The notes beneath the pieces are model-generated. The model did no database searches. It was not told where the DNA came from and saw nothing but the letters and a program-made list of their open reading frames with translations. From TMED23 sp964643045 (GTDB lineage: Bacteria > Pseudomonadota > Alphaproteobacteria > Rhodospirillales > UBA2165): a stretch of DNA of 10,750 nucleotides. Position numbers and translations under genes: made by a program. The stretch is from positions 1 through 10,750 of the forward strand of contig CAZXSC010000094.1 in NCBI GenBank assembly GCA_964643045.1, written 5' to 3'. Below, in pieces: positions 1 to 7,000 of this stretch; the stretch's first letter is position 1; every line of letters begins with the position of its first letter.

Positions 1-1
1 T

Positions 2-946
2 TTTAACATTTGGTTAGGAATGAATAATCTTGCAGCAGCAGCTCAAATAGCTGGTGTCGCGTTTATATTTATACTGTCATTACTAATTATAGAACGGTGG
101 GCCAGAAATCGACAGCGATTTTATGACAGTACTAAGAAAAACGATCCAGTTTTGCCTCTGTCTTTAACTGTGGGAAAATCATTTCTTTGTATATGTATAT
201 GTCTAATACCGATAATTTTAGGGTTTGTAATCCCGGTGGGTGTTTTACTAAATTTTGTTTTGAGAGGATTAGCACTTTCCAATTTAGAAACTTTGGTTAC
301 TGCTGCTATGAACAGCGTTATTGTGGCTTTTATAGTCTCGATTATTGTAGTAGTTTTAGCTGCCGGGATGGTTATTACCGCAACATATAAGAAACAATAT
401 TTCTTGAATGGCGTATCAAATTTATCTTCACTTGGATATGCTTTTCCCGGAGCAATACTAGCGATAGGTGTAGTGTCGTTTGCTGGCTGGATAGATGGTC
501 TCGTCGAATTTATGCAAGAAGACATATTTGGAAATGCATTTAATGGTTTTTTGATTGGGGGCACAAGTTTATTGATTATGGCTTGTGTTGTTAGGTTTCA
601 AGCCGTAGGGCACGGAGCAATTAATGCAGGTGTTACACGGTTGTCGCCCAATATTTTCGGTGCGAGTTTTCTGCTGGGGCATGGCTTTTCCAGAACTGTG
701 TTCGAATTGTCGCCCGCACTTTTGTCACGATCGATGCTTGCTGGTGGCCTACTTGTATTTGTTGACGTTATGAAAGAATTACCAATGACAATTTTACTAA
801 GACCATTTAATTATGAAACATTAGCGACATTCGTATATCAACTCGCCAAAGACGAGTTGCTTGAAGACGCTTCTCTCGCTGCAATAATAATAATTTTTGT
901 AGGACTTGGGCCGGTGATTTTATTAAACAAATATCAACGGAGATAG
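2..946 (+). CDS. Iron(III)-type ABC transporter permease, C-terminal part (5' end outside window)
   Basis: Inner-membrane permease of a binding-protein-dependent importer of the FbpB/SfuB type, which passes ferric iron (or a similar substrate) across the cytoplasmic membrane using a partner ATPase. The frame is open from base 2 with no stop before the ATG at 20. FbpB-type permeases are roughly 500-550 residues with two fused halves, so the ATG at 20 is very probably an internal Met and this is the second half. Hydrophobic segments lie at about residues 8-27, 52-82, 95-117, 138-158, 180-195, 235-250 and 285-302 counted from that Met. The cytoplasmic coupling loop is recognisable at about 202-232 (INAGVTRLSP, then GASFLLGHGF), followed by the family signature VFVDVMKELPMTILLRPF and the typical LATFVYQLAKDE stretch. 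The canonical EAA residues of the loop are degenerate. The binding protein and ATPase genes are not in view. Iron is the usual family substrate, not something the sequence proves. Confidence 0.87.
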   Translation, partial: FNIWLGMNNLAAAAQIAGVAFIFILSLLIIERWARNRQRFYDSTKKNDPVLPLSLTVGKSFLCICICLIPIILGFVIPVGVLLNFVLRGLALSNLETLVTAAMNSVIVAFIVSIIVVVLAAGMVITATYKKQYFLNGVSNLSSLGYAFPGAILAIGVVSFAGWIDGLVEFMQEDIFGNAFNGFLIGGTSLLIMACVVRFQAVGHGAINAGVTRLSPNIFGASFLLGHGFSRTVFELSPALLSRSMLAGGLLVFVDVMKELPMTILLRPFNYETLATFVYQLAKDELLEDASLAAIIIIFVGLGPVILLNKYQRR

Positions 947-959
947 TCAGAGTTTTCAA

Positions 960-988
960 ATCAAATGAATTTATTTGATAGTTTTTTT
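960..988 (+). terminator. Possible intrinsic terminator of the permease gene
   Basis: A perfect 7-bp inverted repeat, ATCAAAT at 960-966 and ATTTGAT at 973-979 with a 6-base loop, is followed by T7 at 982-988. It starts 14 bases after the permease stop codon. The stem is all A/T except one pair, so it would be weak. The T-tract runs into the stop codon of the convergent nadC gene. No matching T-tract serves the minus strand. Confidence 0.45.
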
Positions 989-1838
989 ATCTAATCCAGT
1001 CCAGTCCTATATTGACGGCCGGTGCAGAATGGGTGAGTCGCCCAACGGAAACATGAGTTACTCCTGTTTTGGCTTTTTCACGGATTGTTTTCAAACTAAT
1101 ATCTCCTGAGGCTTCGGTTGGTACTCGGCCATTAACAATCGCAACCCCCTCTTTCATGGTTTCCGGGCTCATATTATCAAATAGGATCATATCGGCGCCT
1201 GCGTCTATGGCTTCCTTCACTTGTTCAAGTGTATCGCACTCGACCTCAATATTTTTTAGACCGTGGGCCTTTGCTCGCTTCATTACTTCTTTAATTCCTC
1301 CTGAAATAGCAATGTGGTTATCTTTAATCAAAACTCCGTCATCGAGCGACATGCGATGATTTGTTGCTCCACCCATTCGGGTTGCGTATTTAGCTAAATG
1401 CCGGAAAACTGGAATTGTTTTTCGAGTATCTAATAGTATCGTATCCAAATCGGAAATTTCATCAACATAGCGCCGGGTCAAGGTCGCAATTCCTGAAAGG
1501 TGCTGGAGAATATTAATTGCAATACGTTCCACGGTTAACAAATCAATTGCCGGCCCTTCAATATTGGCCAGTACATTTCCAGACGATACTTTATCGCCAT
1601 CATTAGCACATGGCGTCCATTTAATATTGTTTGAGTAACGCTTGAATACATGGCCTGCAATAGGAAGTCCCGCACAAATCATTTCTTCTCTAGCTGACAT
1701 GATGCCGGTAAAGTAAGTATCGGGTGGTATTACGGCTGTTGATGTTAAGTCTCCTCTACCTATGTCTTCAGCGAAAGCAGCATCAACAATATTATCGACT
1801 ATTTTTTTATCCAGATTATTTGGCCATTTAATCGACAT
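987..1838 (-). CDS. nadC: Nicotinate-nucleotide pyrophosphorylase (quinolinate phosphoribosyltransferase)
   Basis: Cytoplasmic enzyme of de novo NAD synthesis: quinolinate + PRPP give nicotinate mononucleotide + CO2 + pyrophosphate. The 283-residue length is normal for the family. The N-terminal domain opens with the typical AEDIGRGDLTS (about 23-33). The barrel domain carries the quinolinate/PRPP-binding residues: DTRKT at 137-141, NHR at 160-162, LIKDNH at 170-175, the acidic strand end IEVECDTLEQ near 197-206, DNMSP at 221-225 and EASGDI at 242-247. The loop after DTRKT reads IPVFRHLAKYATRMGGATNH, a variant of the more common TPGLR/GGG form, but the charged residues are kept. The ATG at 1838 is preceded by AGGG about six bases upstream. 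It is not next to nadA or nadB, so it stands alone, convergent with the permease gene and divergent from the gene at 2109. Confidence 0.95.
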   Translation of the reverse strand: MSIKWPNNLDKKIVDNIVDAAFAEDIGRGDLTSTAVIPPDTYFTGIMSAREEMICAGLPIAGHVFKRYSNNIKWTPCANDGDKVSSGNVLANIEGPAIDLLTVERIAINILQHLSGIATLTRRYVDEISDLDTILLDTRKTIPVFRHLAKYATRMGGATNHRMSLDDGVLIKDNHIAISGGIKEVMKRAKAHGLKNIEVECDTLEQVKEAIDAGADMILFDNMSPETMKEGVAIVNGRVPTEASGDISLKTIREKAKTGVTHVSVGRLTHSAPAVNIGLDWIR

Positions 1839-1935
1839 GTTTAACCCTATGCGACGATTGTTCTTAGGCGGCAGGTGAAGAGGAAAGAATTAGCACTTCA
1901 TTGTATTAAAACAGTTATTTTTATATTTGATTAAT

Positions 1936-1947
1936 TACCATTTGGTA
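1936..1947. promoter_or_regulatory. Short palindrome in the nadC / metallo-hydrolase divergent intergenic region
   Basis: TACCA-TT-TGGTA is a perfect inverted repeat in the 270-base gap between two divergent genes. On the minus strand a perfect TTGACA lies just upstream of it (1966 to 1961), but no good -10 box sits at the standard 16-18 base spacing. It could be an operator for nadC or its neighbour. Five-base arms can arise by chance, so this is only a candidate. The remainder of the gap shows no gene or RNA that I recognise. Confidence 0.2.
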
Positions 1948-2058
1948 TAAATGCCTCATATGTCAAGCCTTTCAGGTGCTTGGGCCCATCTTGATACGAG
2001 CGGTTGTGCAACTTTATTCAGGAGATTCAGTCCTTGAACAAGTTATTCTGTAATTTTG

Positions 2059-2067
2059 TGTTATACT
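2059..2067 (+). promoter_or_regulatory. Extended -10 promoter element for the metallo-hydrolase gene
   Basis: TG-T-TATACT matches the extended -10 form (TGnTATAAT) with 5 of 6 hexamer positions, 41 bases before the start codon at 2109. The nearest -35-like hexamer, TTGAAC at 2034-2039, is 22 bases away and too far to be standard, which fits an extended -10 promoter that depends less on a -35. Confidence 0.4.
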
Positions 2068-2108
2068 TCGGTCTTAATTGAAAAGTTAAATTAAATTGTT
2101 GGAGTGTC

Positions 2109-3023
2109 ATGGTTTTAAAGAGCAATAGGGGGCCGGTTTTCAATCGTGATTTTAACTGTGAATATGGTGTGCTGGTTCAGATTTCTCCGATGGTTCGCCG
2201 GATTGTTGCTAATAACCCGGGTCCATATACCTTTAAAGGGACGGGTACTTATGTCATCGGCCATGGAAAAGTTGCAGTGATTGATCCTGGGCCGAATGAT
2301 CAAATTCATGTTGATGCTTTGGTTTCAGCAATAGGCGATGAAGAAATTACACATCAATTAGTTACACATACCCATAACGATCATTCGCCTGCGGCTAAAC
2401 TGGTAAAGGATCATTTCGGGGCGAAAACTTATGGGTTTGGTCCTCATGGTTTAGGAAAATATGGGAAAGGTTTTACTGTTGAGGCAGGTGGCGATATGGA
2501 CTTTATACCGGATATCGTTCTTAGAGATGGGGACGTTGTCAGAGGTGACGATTGGACTATCAATTGTATCCATACGCCGGGGCATACTTCAAATCACCTT
2601 TGTTATTACCTAGTTGAGGAAAATGCTCTTTTCCCAGGTGATCATGTGATGGGCTGGTCAACAACAGTTGTTGCGCCCCCAGATGGAGATATGGCCGAGT
2701 ATGTTGAGAGTCTACGTAAACTAGCTGATAGAAGTGATCGTATATATTACCCGACACATGGTGCACCAATTGAGAATCCGCAGAGTTTTGTTCGAGCAAT
2801 CACTGTTCATCGAAAGATGCGAGAATCGCAAATACTTGATTGTCTGGATAAGGGAATTTCCGCAATAGGGCCGATGGTTACCCATATGTACAAAGGCTTG
2901 GACATGCGCCTAATGGGTGCAGCAAAACATTCGGTTTTTGCTCATATAATAGATCTTTCAAATCGAGGTATTATTAAATCTGACGATAAAGTGTCTATTG
3001 AGTCAAAGTATAGCCGTGTTTAA
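2109..3023 (+). CDS. LACTB2-like metallo-beta-lactamase-fold hydrolase
   Basis: Predicted cytoplasmic metallo-hydrolase of the LACTB2 / glyoxalase II-like branch. Substrates in this branch vary (thioesters, RNA, phosphoesters) and cannot be assigned here. The metal site is complete: HTHNDH at 87-92, H159 in HTPGHTSNH, D178 in FPGDHV, and H217 in YYPTHG. The N-terminal NNPGPYTFKGTGTYVIG and VIDPGPND are characteristic of the LACTB2 group. The last ~70 residues (from about HRKMRES, 234) look like the winged-helix domain found at the C-terminus of that group (QILDCLDKG, then HSVFAHIIDLSNRGII). Length (304) is normal. The ATG at 2109 has GGAGTG seven to eight bases upstream (2101-2104 is TGGA in the row TTGGAGTGTCATG). 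It is transcribed away from nadC and probably starts a plus-strand set. Confidence 0.9.
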   Translation: MVLKSNRGPVFNRDFNCEYGVLVQISPMVRRIVANNPGPYTFKGTGTYVIGHGKVAVIDPGPNDQIHVDALVSAIGDEEITHQLVTHTHNDHSPAAKLVKDHFGAKTYGFGPHGLGKYGKGFTVEAGGDMDFIPDIVLRDGDVVRGDDWTINCIHTPGHTSNHLCYYLVEENALFPGDHVMGWSTTVVAPPDGDMAEYVESLRKLADRSDRIYYPTHGAPIENPQSFVRAITVHRKMRESQILDCLDKGISAIGPMVTHMYKGLDMRLMGAAKHSVFAHIIDLSNRGIIKSDDKVSIESKYSRV

Positions 3024-3145
3024 TCTTAACCATCAATTTTTGGCAAGTTTTTATATGTGGATAGGTTTTCTTTTTTTCTTTGGGCTAAACTTTAAATTGA
3101 ATCGAAAACTTTCAACATTACATTCATCAATAGTTGATAGTTGGC

Positions 3146-3175
3146 TTCTCTGAGGGGGGTGACCTGTAGAGAGAA
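3146..3175 (+). other. Possible hairpin in the leader before the gene at 3194
   Basis: TTCTCT at 3146-3151 pairs with AGAGAA at 3170-3175. The enclosed loop holds a G6 run and a small GGTGACC palindrome. A second small repeat, ATCAA/TTGAT at 3126-3138, lies just upstream. This is the only structured-looking part of the 170-base gap 3024-3193. It does not match a riboswitch class that I recognise and could be chance. Confidence 0.2.
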
Positions 3176-3193
3176 TATCGGTATACGTATTTT

Positions 3194-4084
3194 ATGAATG
3201 TAAATATTATGTTGGGCAACTTAAAGCCGCATCTGTGGGAGATGGTAACTGACAGCGTTAGATTTGTTGCTGGAGCTTTGGAAGAATGTAAGGTCCCTGT
3301 AAGAATTGGCACTAGTCAGCTTGATCCAGATGCAATCAACCTTTTTTTCGACAGGTTTTATATCGATCCTACTTTTCCAAATAAAATGAAGGTTGGTAAT
3401 GTTAAGTATGGCATGGTTTGTACAGAAGTCATTTCGCCTGAAGGCGTGTGGAATTATGGGGCGGAACGTGACAAACCTGGTATATTTTCGGCTTTTGAAT
3501 TGGCCGTAAAAAATGCCGAGTTTGTCTGGTGTTTGCTGGAAGAATCCGTTGAAGCGTGTCGCACTATTAACCCGAATACCGTAGTATTACCATTCGGATA
3601 CCTTAAGGGAATGGAGACCTTGAAAAAGCTTTCATGGGTTGAGAAGGATATAGATTTTTTAATGTGTGGCCTTCCTTCAGACCGTAGAGAGAGAATAACG
3701 CGGGAAATTTCAACTGTAGGATACGATGTTTATTATCCTGAAATACCGGTACCGGGGTATCTTAGAGATGCTCTTATGGAACGCAGTAAAGTAAACTTGT
3801 CAATTCAAAAAACTGACGATCATAAGACCGTATCTGTTACACGCATTTGCCATTCGATCATTAATAAAGTGCCCGTTCTTTTAGAGTACTCAGGTTTGCC
3901 AAATTTTTATTCCGATCTCTGTGTTAAGGCGGAGGTTGACGAAGTTGTCGGAAAAGCCCGTGAATGCTTCAAAGACGGGTATTTATCTCAGGTTGCAGAA
4001 GAAAGTTATTATAAATTAAAATCGGAATTACCTATGGATAAAATGATGGCAGAGGTCCTAAGATCAACCTGGAAAAATTGGTGA
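3194..4084 (+). CDS. Uncharacterised protein with a GT-B glycosyltransferase-like C-terminal half
   Basis: I do not recognise the full protein (296 residues, soluble, no signal peptide). Residues about 196-258 resemble the nucleotide-sugar-binding half of CgeB/DUF3880-like glycosyltransferases: SKVNLSIQ, then VTRICHSIINKVPVLLEYSG, then YSDLCVKAEVDEVVGKARE. Those families usually read 'NlHy...lE..Ri...lankk.VvsE...y.d'. The acidic residue usual before the VxR stretch is absent here (TVSVTR), so activity is uncertain. The N-terminal half carries SPEGVWNYGAERD (81-93) and a segment VLPFGYLKG (131-139) that fits the linker seen before the second Rossmann domain. The ATG at 3194 is the first start after an in-frame stop at 3167, but the Shine-Dalgarno site is poor; an in-frame ATG at 3209 is an alternative. 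It is followed after four bases by the thioesterase gene, suggesting co-translation. Confidence 0.75.
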   Translation: MNVNIMLGNLKPHLWEMVTDSVRFVAGALEECKVPVRIGTSQLDPDAINLFFDRFYIDPTFPNKMKVGNVKYGMVCTEVISPEGVWNYGAERDKPGIFSAFELAVKNAEFVWCLLEESVEACRTINPNTVVLPFGYLKGMETLKKLSWVEKDIDFLMCGLPSDRRERITREISTVGYDVYYPEIPVPGYLRDALMERSKVNLSIQKTDDHKTVSVTRICHSIINKVPVLLEYSGLPNFYSDLCVKAEVDEVVGKARECFKDGYLSQVAEESYYKLKSELPMDKMMAEVLRSTWKNW

Positions 4085-4088
4085 ATTG

Positions 4089-4526
4089 ATGAGCGATGAG
4101 TCTGAATCATATTTAAAAACCCGAGATGCTTATGCGGATTGGATTACAGATAGCATTCGTTATAGTGATCTTGATCCGAATGGTCATGTCAATAACGGCG
4201 CTATCAATACCTTTTTTGAAGACGGCCGCGTTCAATTTAGAAGTAGTCGAATGAGGAATTGCAGAGAAGACATTTTGGCGGGCTTTGTATTGGTTAAATT
4301 CACCGTTGAATATTTGAGTCCATTAAAATACCCAGGATCGGTAGATATAGGTACATTAGTCTCAAAGGTTGGAAAAACATCGTATGTTCTAAAGCAGGGA
4401 ATATTTTATCAACACAATTGCATTGCAATCGGTGAAGTTGTCACCGTTTGTATCGATAATAAGACTCAACAGCCGAAGAAAATTAGTGGCGGCCTTCGTG
4501 CTATTTTGACCGGTAAGCAAGAATGA
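4089..4526 (+). CDS. Hot-dog acyl-CoA thioesterase (4-hydroxybenzoyl-CoA thioesterase family)
   Basis: Predicted cytoplasmic thioesterase that hydrolyses an acyl-CoA (or acyl-ACP) to free acid and CoA. The 145 residues match a single hot-dog domain. The family active-site motif is clear: SDLDPNGHVNN at 26-36, where the Asp before Pro (D29) aligns with the nucleophile/base Asp17 of Pseudomonas 4-hydroxybenzoyl-CoA thioesterase. FEDGR (43-47) and VKFTVEYLSPLKYPG (69-83) follow as expected for the helix and the next strand. The reading frame can be extended one codon to a TTG at 4086, but the adjacent ATG at 4089 is the more likely start. It lies four bases after the preceding stop, so the two genes are probably one transcription unit. 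The GHVNN form is typical of the FcbC/YbgC-like and fatty-acyl thioesterase groups alike, so the substrate is open. Confidence 0.88.
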   Translation: MSDESESYLKTRDAYADWITDSIRYSDLDPNGHVNNGAINTFFEDGRVQFRSSRMRNCREDILAGFVLVKFTVEYLSPLKYPGSVDIGTLVSKVGKTSYVLKQGIFYQHNCIAIGEVVTVCIDNKTQQPKKISGGLRAILTGKQE

Positions 4527-4627
4527 TAGAAATCGAAAGGATTTGTCTAAATAAAGGATGGATTCTAAATTAATGTTGATTACACCGCTTGGTGGTAGGT
4601 AAGCTAGTGTCACAAATATTTAATAAA

Positions 4628-4653
4628 ATCCGATTTTGATATTGTATTCGGAT
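4628..4653. repeat. Short inverted repeat between thioesterase and arylsulfotransferase-like genes
   Basis: ATCCGA at 4628-4633 and TCGGAT at 4648-4653 form a perfect 6-bp repeat with a 14-base spacer, in the 197-base gap 4527-4723. No T-tract follows, so it is not a classical terminator. It might be an operator for the gene at 4724, or chance. Nothing else in this gap stands out apart from the ribosome binding site at its end. Confidence 0.2.
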
Positions 4654-4707
4654 GGAAATCATTTGGAACTGATGGATGTTTTAGTGATCAATATTGACTT
4701 CAACTAT

Positions 4708-4714
4708 AAGGAGA
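4708..4714 (+). promoter_or_regulatory. Strong ribosome binding site that sets the start at 4724
   Basis: AAGGAGA, an almost full anti-16S complement, sits nine bases before the ATG at 4724. It decides against an in-frame TTG at 4694, which would add ten residues and has no such site. This is the best Shine-Dalgarno site in the window. Confidence 0.85.
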
Positions 4715-4723
4715 TATTCGAAC

Positions 4724-5806
4724 ATGCCTGCAATTGATCCACGAAGCGGCGTTTTGCAACATAATCCTGAACGTTCAACATCCGGTTACACGCTATTTAC
4801 GCCCTTAGGATTGTTTAACACTTATCTGATTGATATGGATGGTAAGGTGGTTCATCAATGGGATTTACCTAATGATGCTGGCAATTATGCGTACTTGCTT
4901 GAGAATGGTAATTTGTTGGTGGCGATTAGAACTGAGGAGAATGATCCTCACCTCCCTGCTAAAGGGGGACGTTTGATTGAATATGACTGGGATGGAAATA
5001 TTGTTTGGGAACATATTGATCATATGCAGCATCATGATTTTCGTCGCAAACCAAATGGGAATACTATTTATGCAGCCTGGACTAAACAAACTGATCCCGG
5101 GGTACTAAGGTCCATTCCCGGGGGTATGGAAGGACAAGAACATGAAGAAGGGGCAATATTCACTGACGTAATCCGTGAAATTGATCCCAAAGGCCAAATA
5201 GTGTGGGAATGGGATGTGGTAAAGGATATGGATATGAAACGATTTCCTATTGATCCTACTGTTCATCGCAATGAGTATTCGCATGCGAATACTGTTGCAA
5301 CATGTCCGAATGGCGATGTAATTGTTAATTGGCGATATAACAACACAATGGTAATAATTGATCATCAGACCAAGAAAATTAAGTGGTCACTCAATGACAT
5401 CACTTATGGCCAGCACCATGATGTGCAAATGTTGGATAATGGAAATATACTTTTCTTCGCTAACGGCGCAGATGTCCATTTCCACGGACCCGAAACTGGT
5501 TCTCGAATTGTTGAAATCGATCCGACAAACAATAAAGAGGTTTGGAGTTATTGCGGGACGCCACGGCGTTCATTTTTCAGCTGGTTTATCAGTGGCTGTC
5601 AGCGTTTATCATCCGGGAATACATTAATTTGTGAAGGGCTTTGGGGGCGGTTGTTTGAAGTGACGCCAGAGAAGGAGATAGTTTGGGAGTATGTGTCTCC
5701 ATTTTTTGTCGATTATGACCATCCAGCTTATACTGGTAATAATCTTATGTTTCGATGTTACCGGTATGCGCCCGACTCTCTTCAAATTAAAGGTCGGCTG
5801 CCATAA
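4724..5806 (+). CDS. Arylsulfotransferase (ASST)-family beta-propeller protein
   Basis: Member of the aryl-sulfate sulfotransferase-like family, in which a beta-propeller carries the active site; bona fide ASST moves sulfate between phenolic compounds by a phospho-histidine-like mechanism. The 360 residues contain six blade-type motifs ending in a Trp-centred strand: KVVHQWDL (41-48), NIVWEHI (92-98), QIVWEWD (158-164), KIKWSLND (218-225), KEVWSYCG (271-278) and KEIVWEYV (317-324). Between them are LENGNLL, KPNGNTI, CPNGDVI, LDNGNIL and LSSGNTL turns. His-Asp pairs occur at HHDF (103-106) and HHDVQ (231-235), in places where the family has central-channel histidines. No signal peptide or lipobox is visible, unlike periplasmic E. 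coli-type ASST, so it is probably cytoplasmic. Sulfotransferase activity itself is an inference. The start is taken at the ATG with the strong ribosome site rather than an upstream TTG. Confidence 0.85.
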   Translation: MPAIDPRSGVLQHNPERSTSGYTLFTPLGLFNTYLIDMDGKVVHQWDLPNDAGNYAYLLENGNLLVAIRTEENDPHLPAKGGRLIEYDWDGNIVWEHIDHMQHHDFRRKPNGNTIYAAWTKQTDPGVLRSIPGGMEGQEHEEGAIFTDVIREIDPKGQIVWEWDVVKDMDMKRFPIDPTVHRNEYSHANTVATCPNGDVIVNWRYNNTMVIIDHQTKKIKWSLNDITYGQHHDVQMLDNGNILFFANGADVHFHGPETGSRIVEIDPTNNKEVWSYCGTPRRSFFSWFISGCQRLSSGNTLICEGLWGRLFEVTPEKEIVWEYVSPFFVDYDHPAYTGNNLMFRCYRYAPDSLQIKGRLP

Positions 5807-5897
5807 TTCTGGAAATTTAACGTTACTTTTTTTGGTTATGTAATATAGTATATTCGGCTAACGATTCTATTGAAACAAACAAAAGAGTTTTGGACAT

Positions 5898-6323
5898 ATG
5901 AGCGAAGATGCAGACATCGCTGATGTAGAAGAGTTGATAGTCAGAAAATCCCCCGGTTCCAGAAAAGGATCCTATCGAGAGGATGAATATATATTTCGAG
6001 AAGGTGAGTTGGGCGACCTAGCGTTTGTAGTTTTGAGCGGTAAGGTAGAGATATCCCGTAAGATTGATAAAAAAGATATTCCCATTGGGATTGTTAATAA
6101 AGGTGGAATGTTTGGGGAAATGGCATTAATTGATGCCCGAGAAAGAATGGCGTCAGCACGTGCTATTCAAGGAAATGTTGAAGTTTTGGTTATTTCTCGA
6201 CGCGTATTTCATGCAAAATTGGAAAGTGCTGATCCCTTTCAACGTGCGTTGATTAGTATTCTCACTAAACATATTAGGGCATTAGCCGACAAGGTTTCTA
6301 CGTTAGAAACGAAAATTTCTTAA
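5898..6323 (+). CDS. Stand-alone cyclic nucleotide-binding domain protein
   Basis: A 141-residue protein made almost entirely of a CRP/FNR-type cyclic nucleotide-binding beta-roll. EDEYIFREGELGDLAFVVLSGKVEI (28-52) is the first part, split by the conserved glycine turns. The phosphate-binding cassette is FGEMAL (72-77) followed by RMASA (83-87), keeping the Glu (E74) and Arg (R83) that contact ribose and cyclic phosphate in CRP, so cAMP or cGMP binding is plausible. After the domain comes only an amphipathic helix (about 110-140, ALADKVSTLETKI) that could form a short coiled coil; there is no helix-turn-helix, kinase or channel part. It therefore probably acts as a small sensor or partner subunit. 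It lies 91 bases after the propeller gene on the same strand; no promoter between them is convincing. Confidence 0.9.
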   Translation: MSEDADIADVEELIVRKSPGSRKGSYREDEYIFREGELGDLAFVVLSGKVEISRKIDKKDIPIGIVNKGGMFGEMALIDARERMASARAIQGNVEVLVISRRVFHAKLESADPFQRALISILTKHIRALADKVSTLETKIS

Positions 6324-6356
6324 TTTCTAATTTGATTACAAATAAAGCTACGGTAG

Positions 6357-6404
6357 CAGTGATTGCTGTTTATTGCGGCTGTCAGGGGGCCTTTTTAATC
6401 ACTG
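6357..6404. repeat. 8-bp inverted repeat between convergent genes
   Basis: CAGTGATT at 6357-6364 and AATCACTG at 6397-6404 are perfectly complementary, with a 32-base spacer that contains GGGGGCC followed by T5 (6392-6396). The right arm overlaps the stop codon of the gene at 6399-6956. It lies where a bidirectional terminator would be expected between two convergent genes, but the loop is long and the T-run is inside it. Confidence 0.3.
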
Positions 6405-6956
6405 TTGATATAACAATTCCTCTTCGGTCGGCTTCTTGGGTTCCAATTCCATTTGTTGTTGGTGTTTTATAAACTTCTCAAAACATGGCTTATTTTTGGC
6501 GCCAAAATAACGAATTTGGTTCTGGTGAACATTATTGTTTTGTCTTATTTTGACAACGATGTAATAATCATTAGCTTTCCAAATCAAAGATCCTCCCTTT
6601 AAACTTGGCAAACCAATTTTTTTCTTAAATTTTCTGACGATCTCTCTATGGCTTGCTGACGCAGATTCTAGTGAACGGATGTGGCTCCGCCATGTAATTA
6701 TTTGGAGGCCATATTCATCACAGATTTCAGCTCTTAATTCTTCTGTATCATCGGGTCGGCTAGTAGTCCTTAACCTAACCGATCGGATATTCCCAAGACG
6801 CCGGATTGTTTCATGTTCCATTGGATCAAATTTTTGTCCAAATGTTGCTCCATACGGCAAACGAATATCTTCCTCACTTTTTAGCTCATTTGAGAGCAAA
6901 ATGAGAAAAAGAATGATTATAATTGATCGCATAGGTTCTACACACCGATATTTCAT
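6399..6956 (-). CDS. Predicted exported protein of unknown function
   Basis: I do not recognise a family. The 185 residues begin with a clear export signal: a strongly hydrophobic stretch at about 11-22 (SIIIILFLILLS) preceded by Arg, then SNELKSEED, where cleavage may follow. Mature protein is charged, with an early segment LPYGATFGQKFDP (33-45) and two cysteines (C79, C158) that could form a disulfide in the periplasm, and a C-terminal tail rich in Gln, Glu and Lys. An in-frame Met at residue 9 (base 6932) would give a more typical signal peptide of 'MRSI...' form; neither start has a good Shine-Dalgarno site. It begins 44 bases after the amidotransferase stop on the same strand, so it may be the last gene of that unit. 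Confidence 0.7.
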   Translation of the reverse strand: MKYRCVEPMRSIIIILFLILLSNELKSEEDIRLPYGATFGQKFDPMEHETIRRLGNIRSVRLRTTSRPDDTEELRAEICDEYGLQIITWRSHIRSLESASASHREIVRKFKKKIGLPSLKGGSLIWKANDYYIVVKIRQNNNVHQNQIRYFGAKNKPCFEKFIKHQQQMELEPKKPTEEELLYQQ

Positions 6957-7000
6957 TGTTGTTTATAATTATTTGGTTGGGGTGTCCTTTCTGAGAAAAA

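Noticed and set aside
121..564. 147-codon open frame antisense to the permease gene
   Set aside because: The plus frame encodes clear membrane segments and family motifs through the same bases; the antisense product shows no recognisable motif.
1069..1359. 96-codon plus-strand open frame inside nadC
   Set aside because: It lies opposite the catalytic part of nadC, which is plainly the real gene.
4694..4723. TTG start ten codons upstream of the ASST-like gene
   Set aside because: The strong AAGGAGA site serves the ATG at 4724, and the ten extra residues do not form a signal peptide or match the family.
5823..5854. Promoter-like hexamers before the cyclic nucleotide-binding gene
   Set aside because: TTACTT/TTGGTT and TATAGT/TATATT are present, but no pair has both good matches and a 16-18 base spacing.
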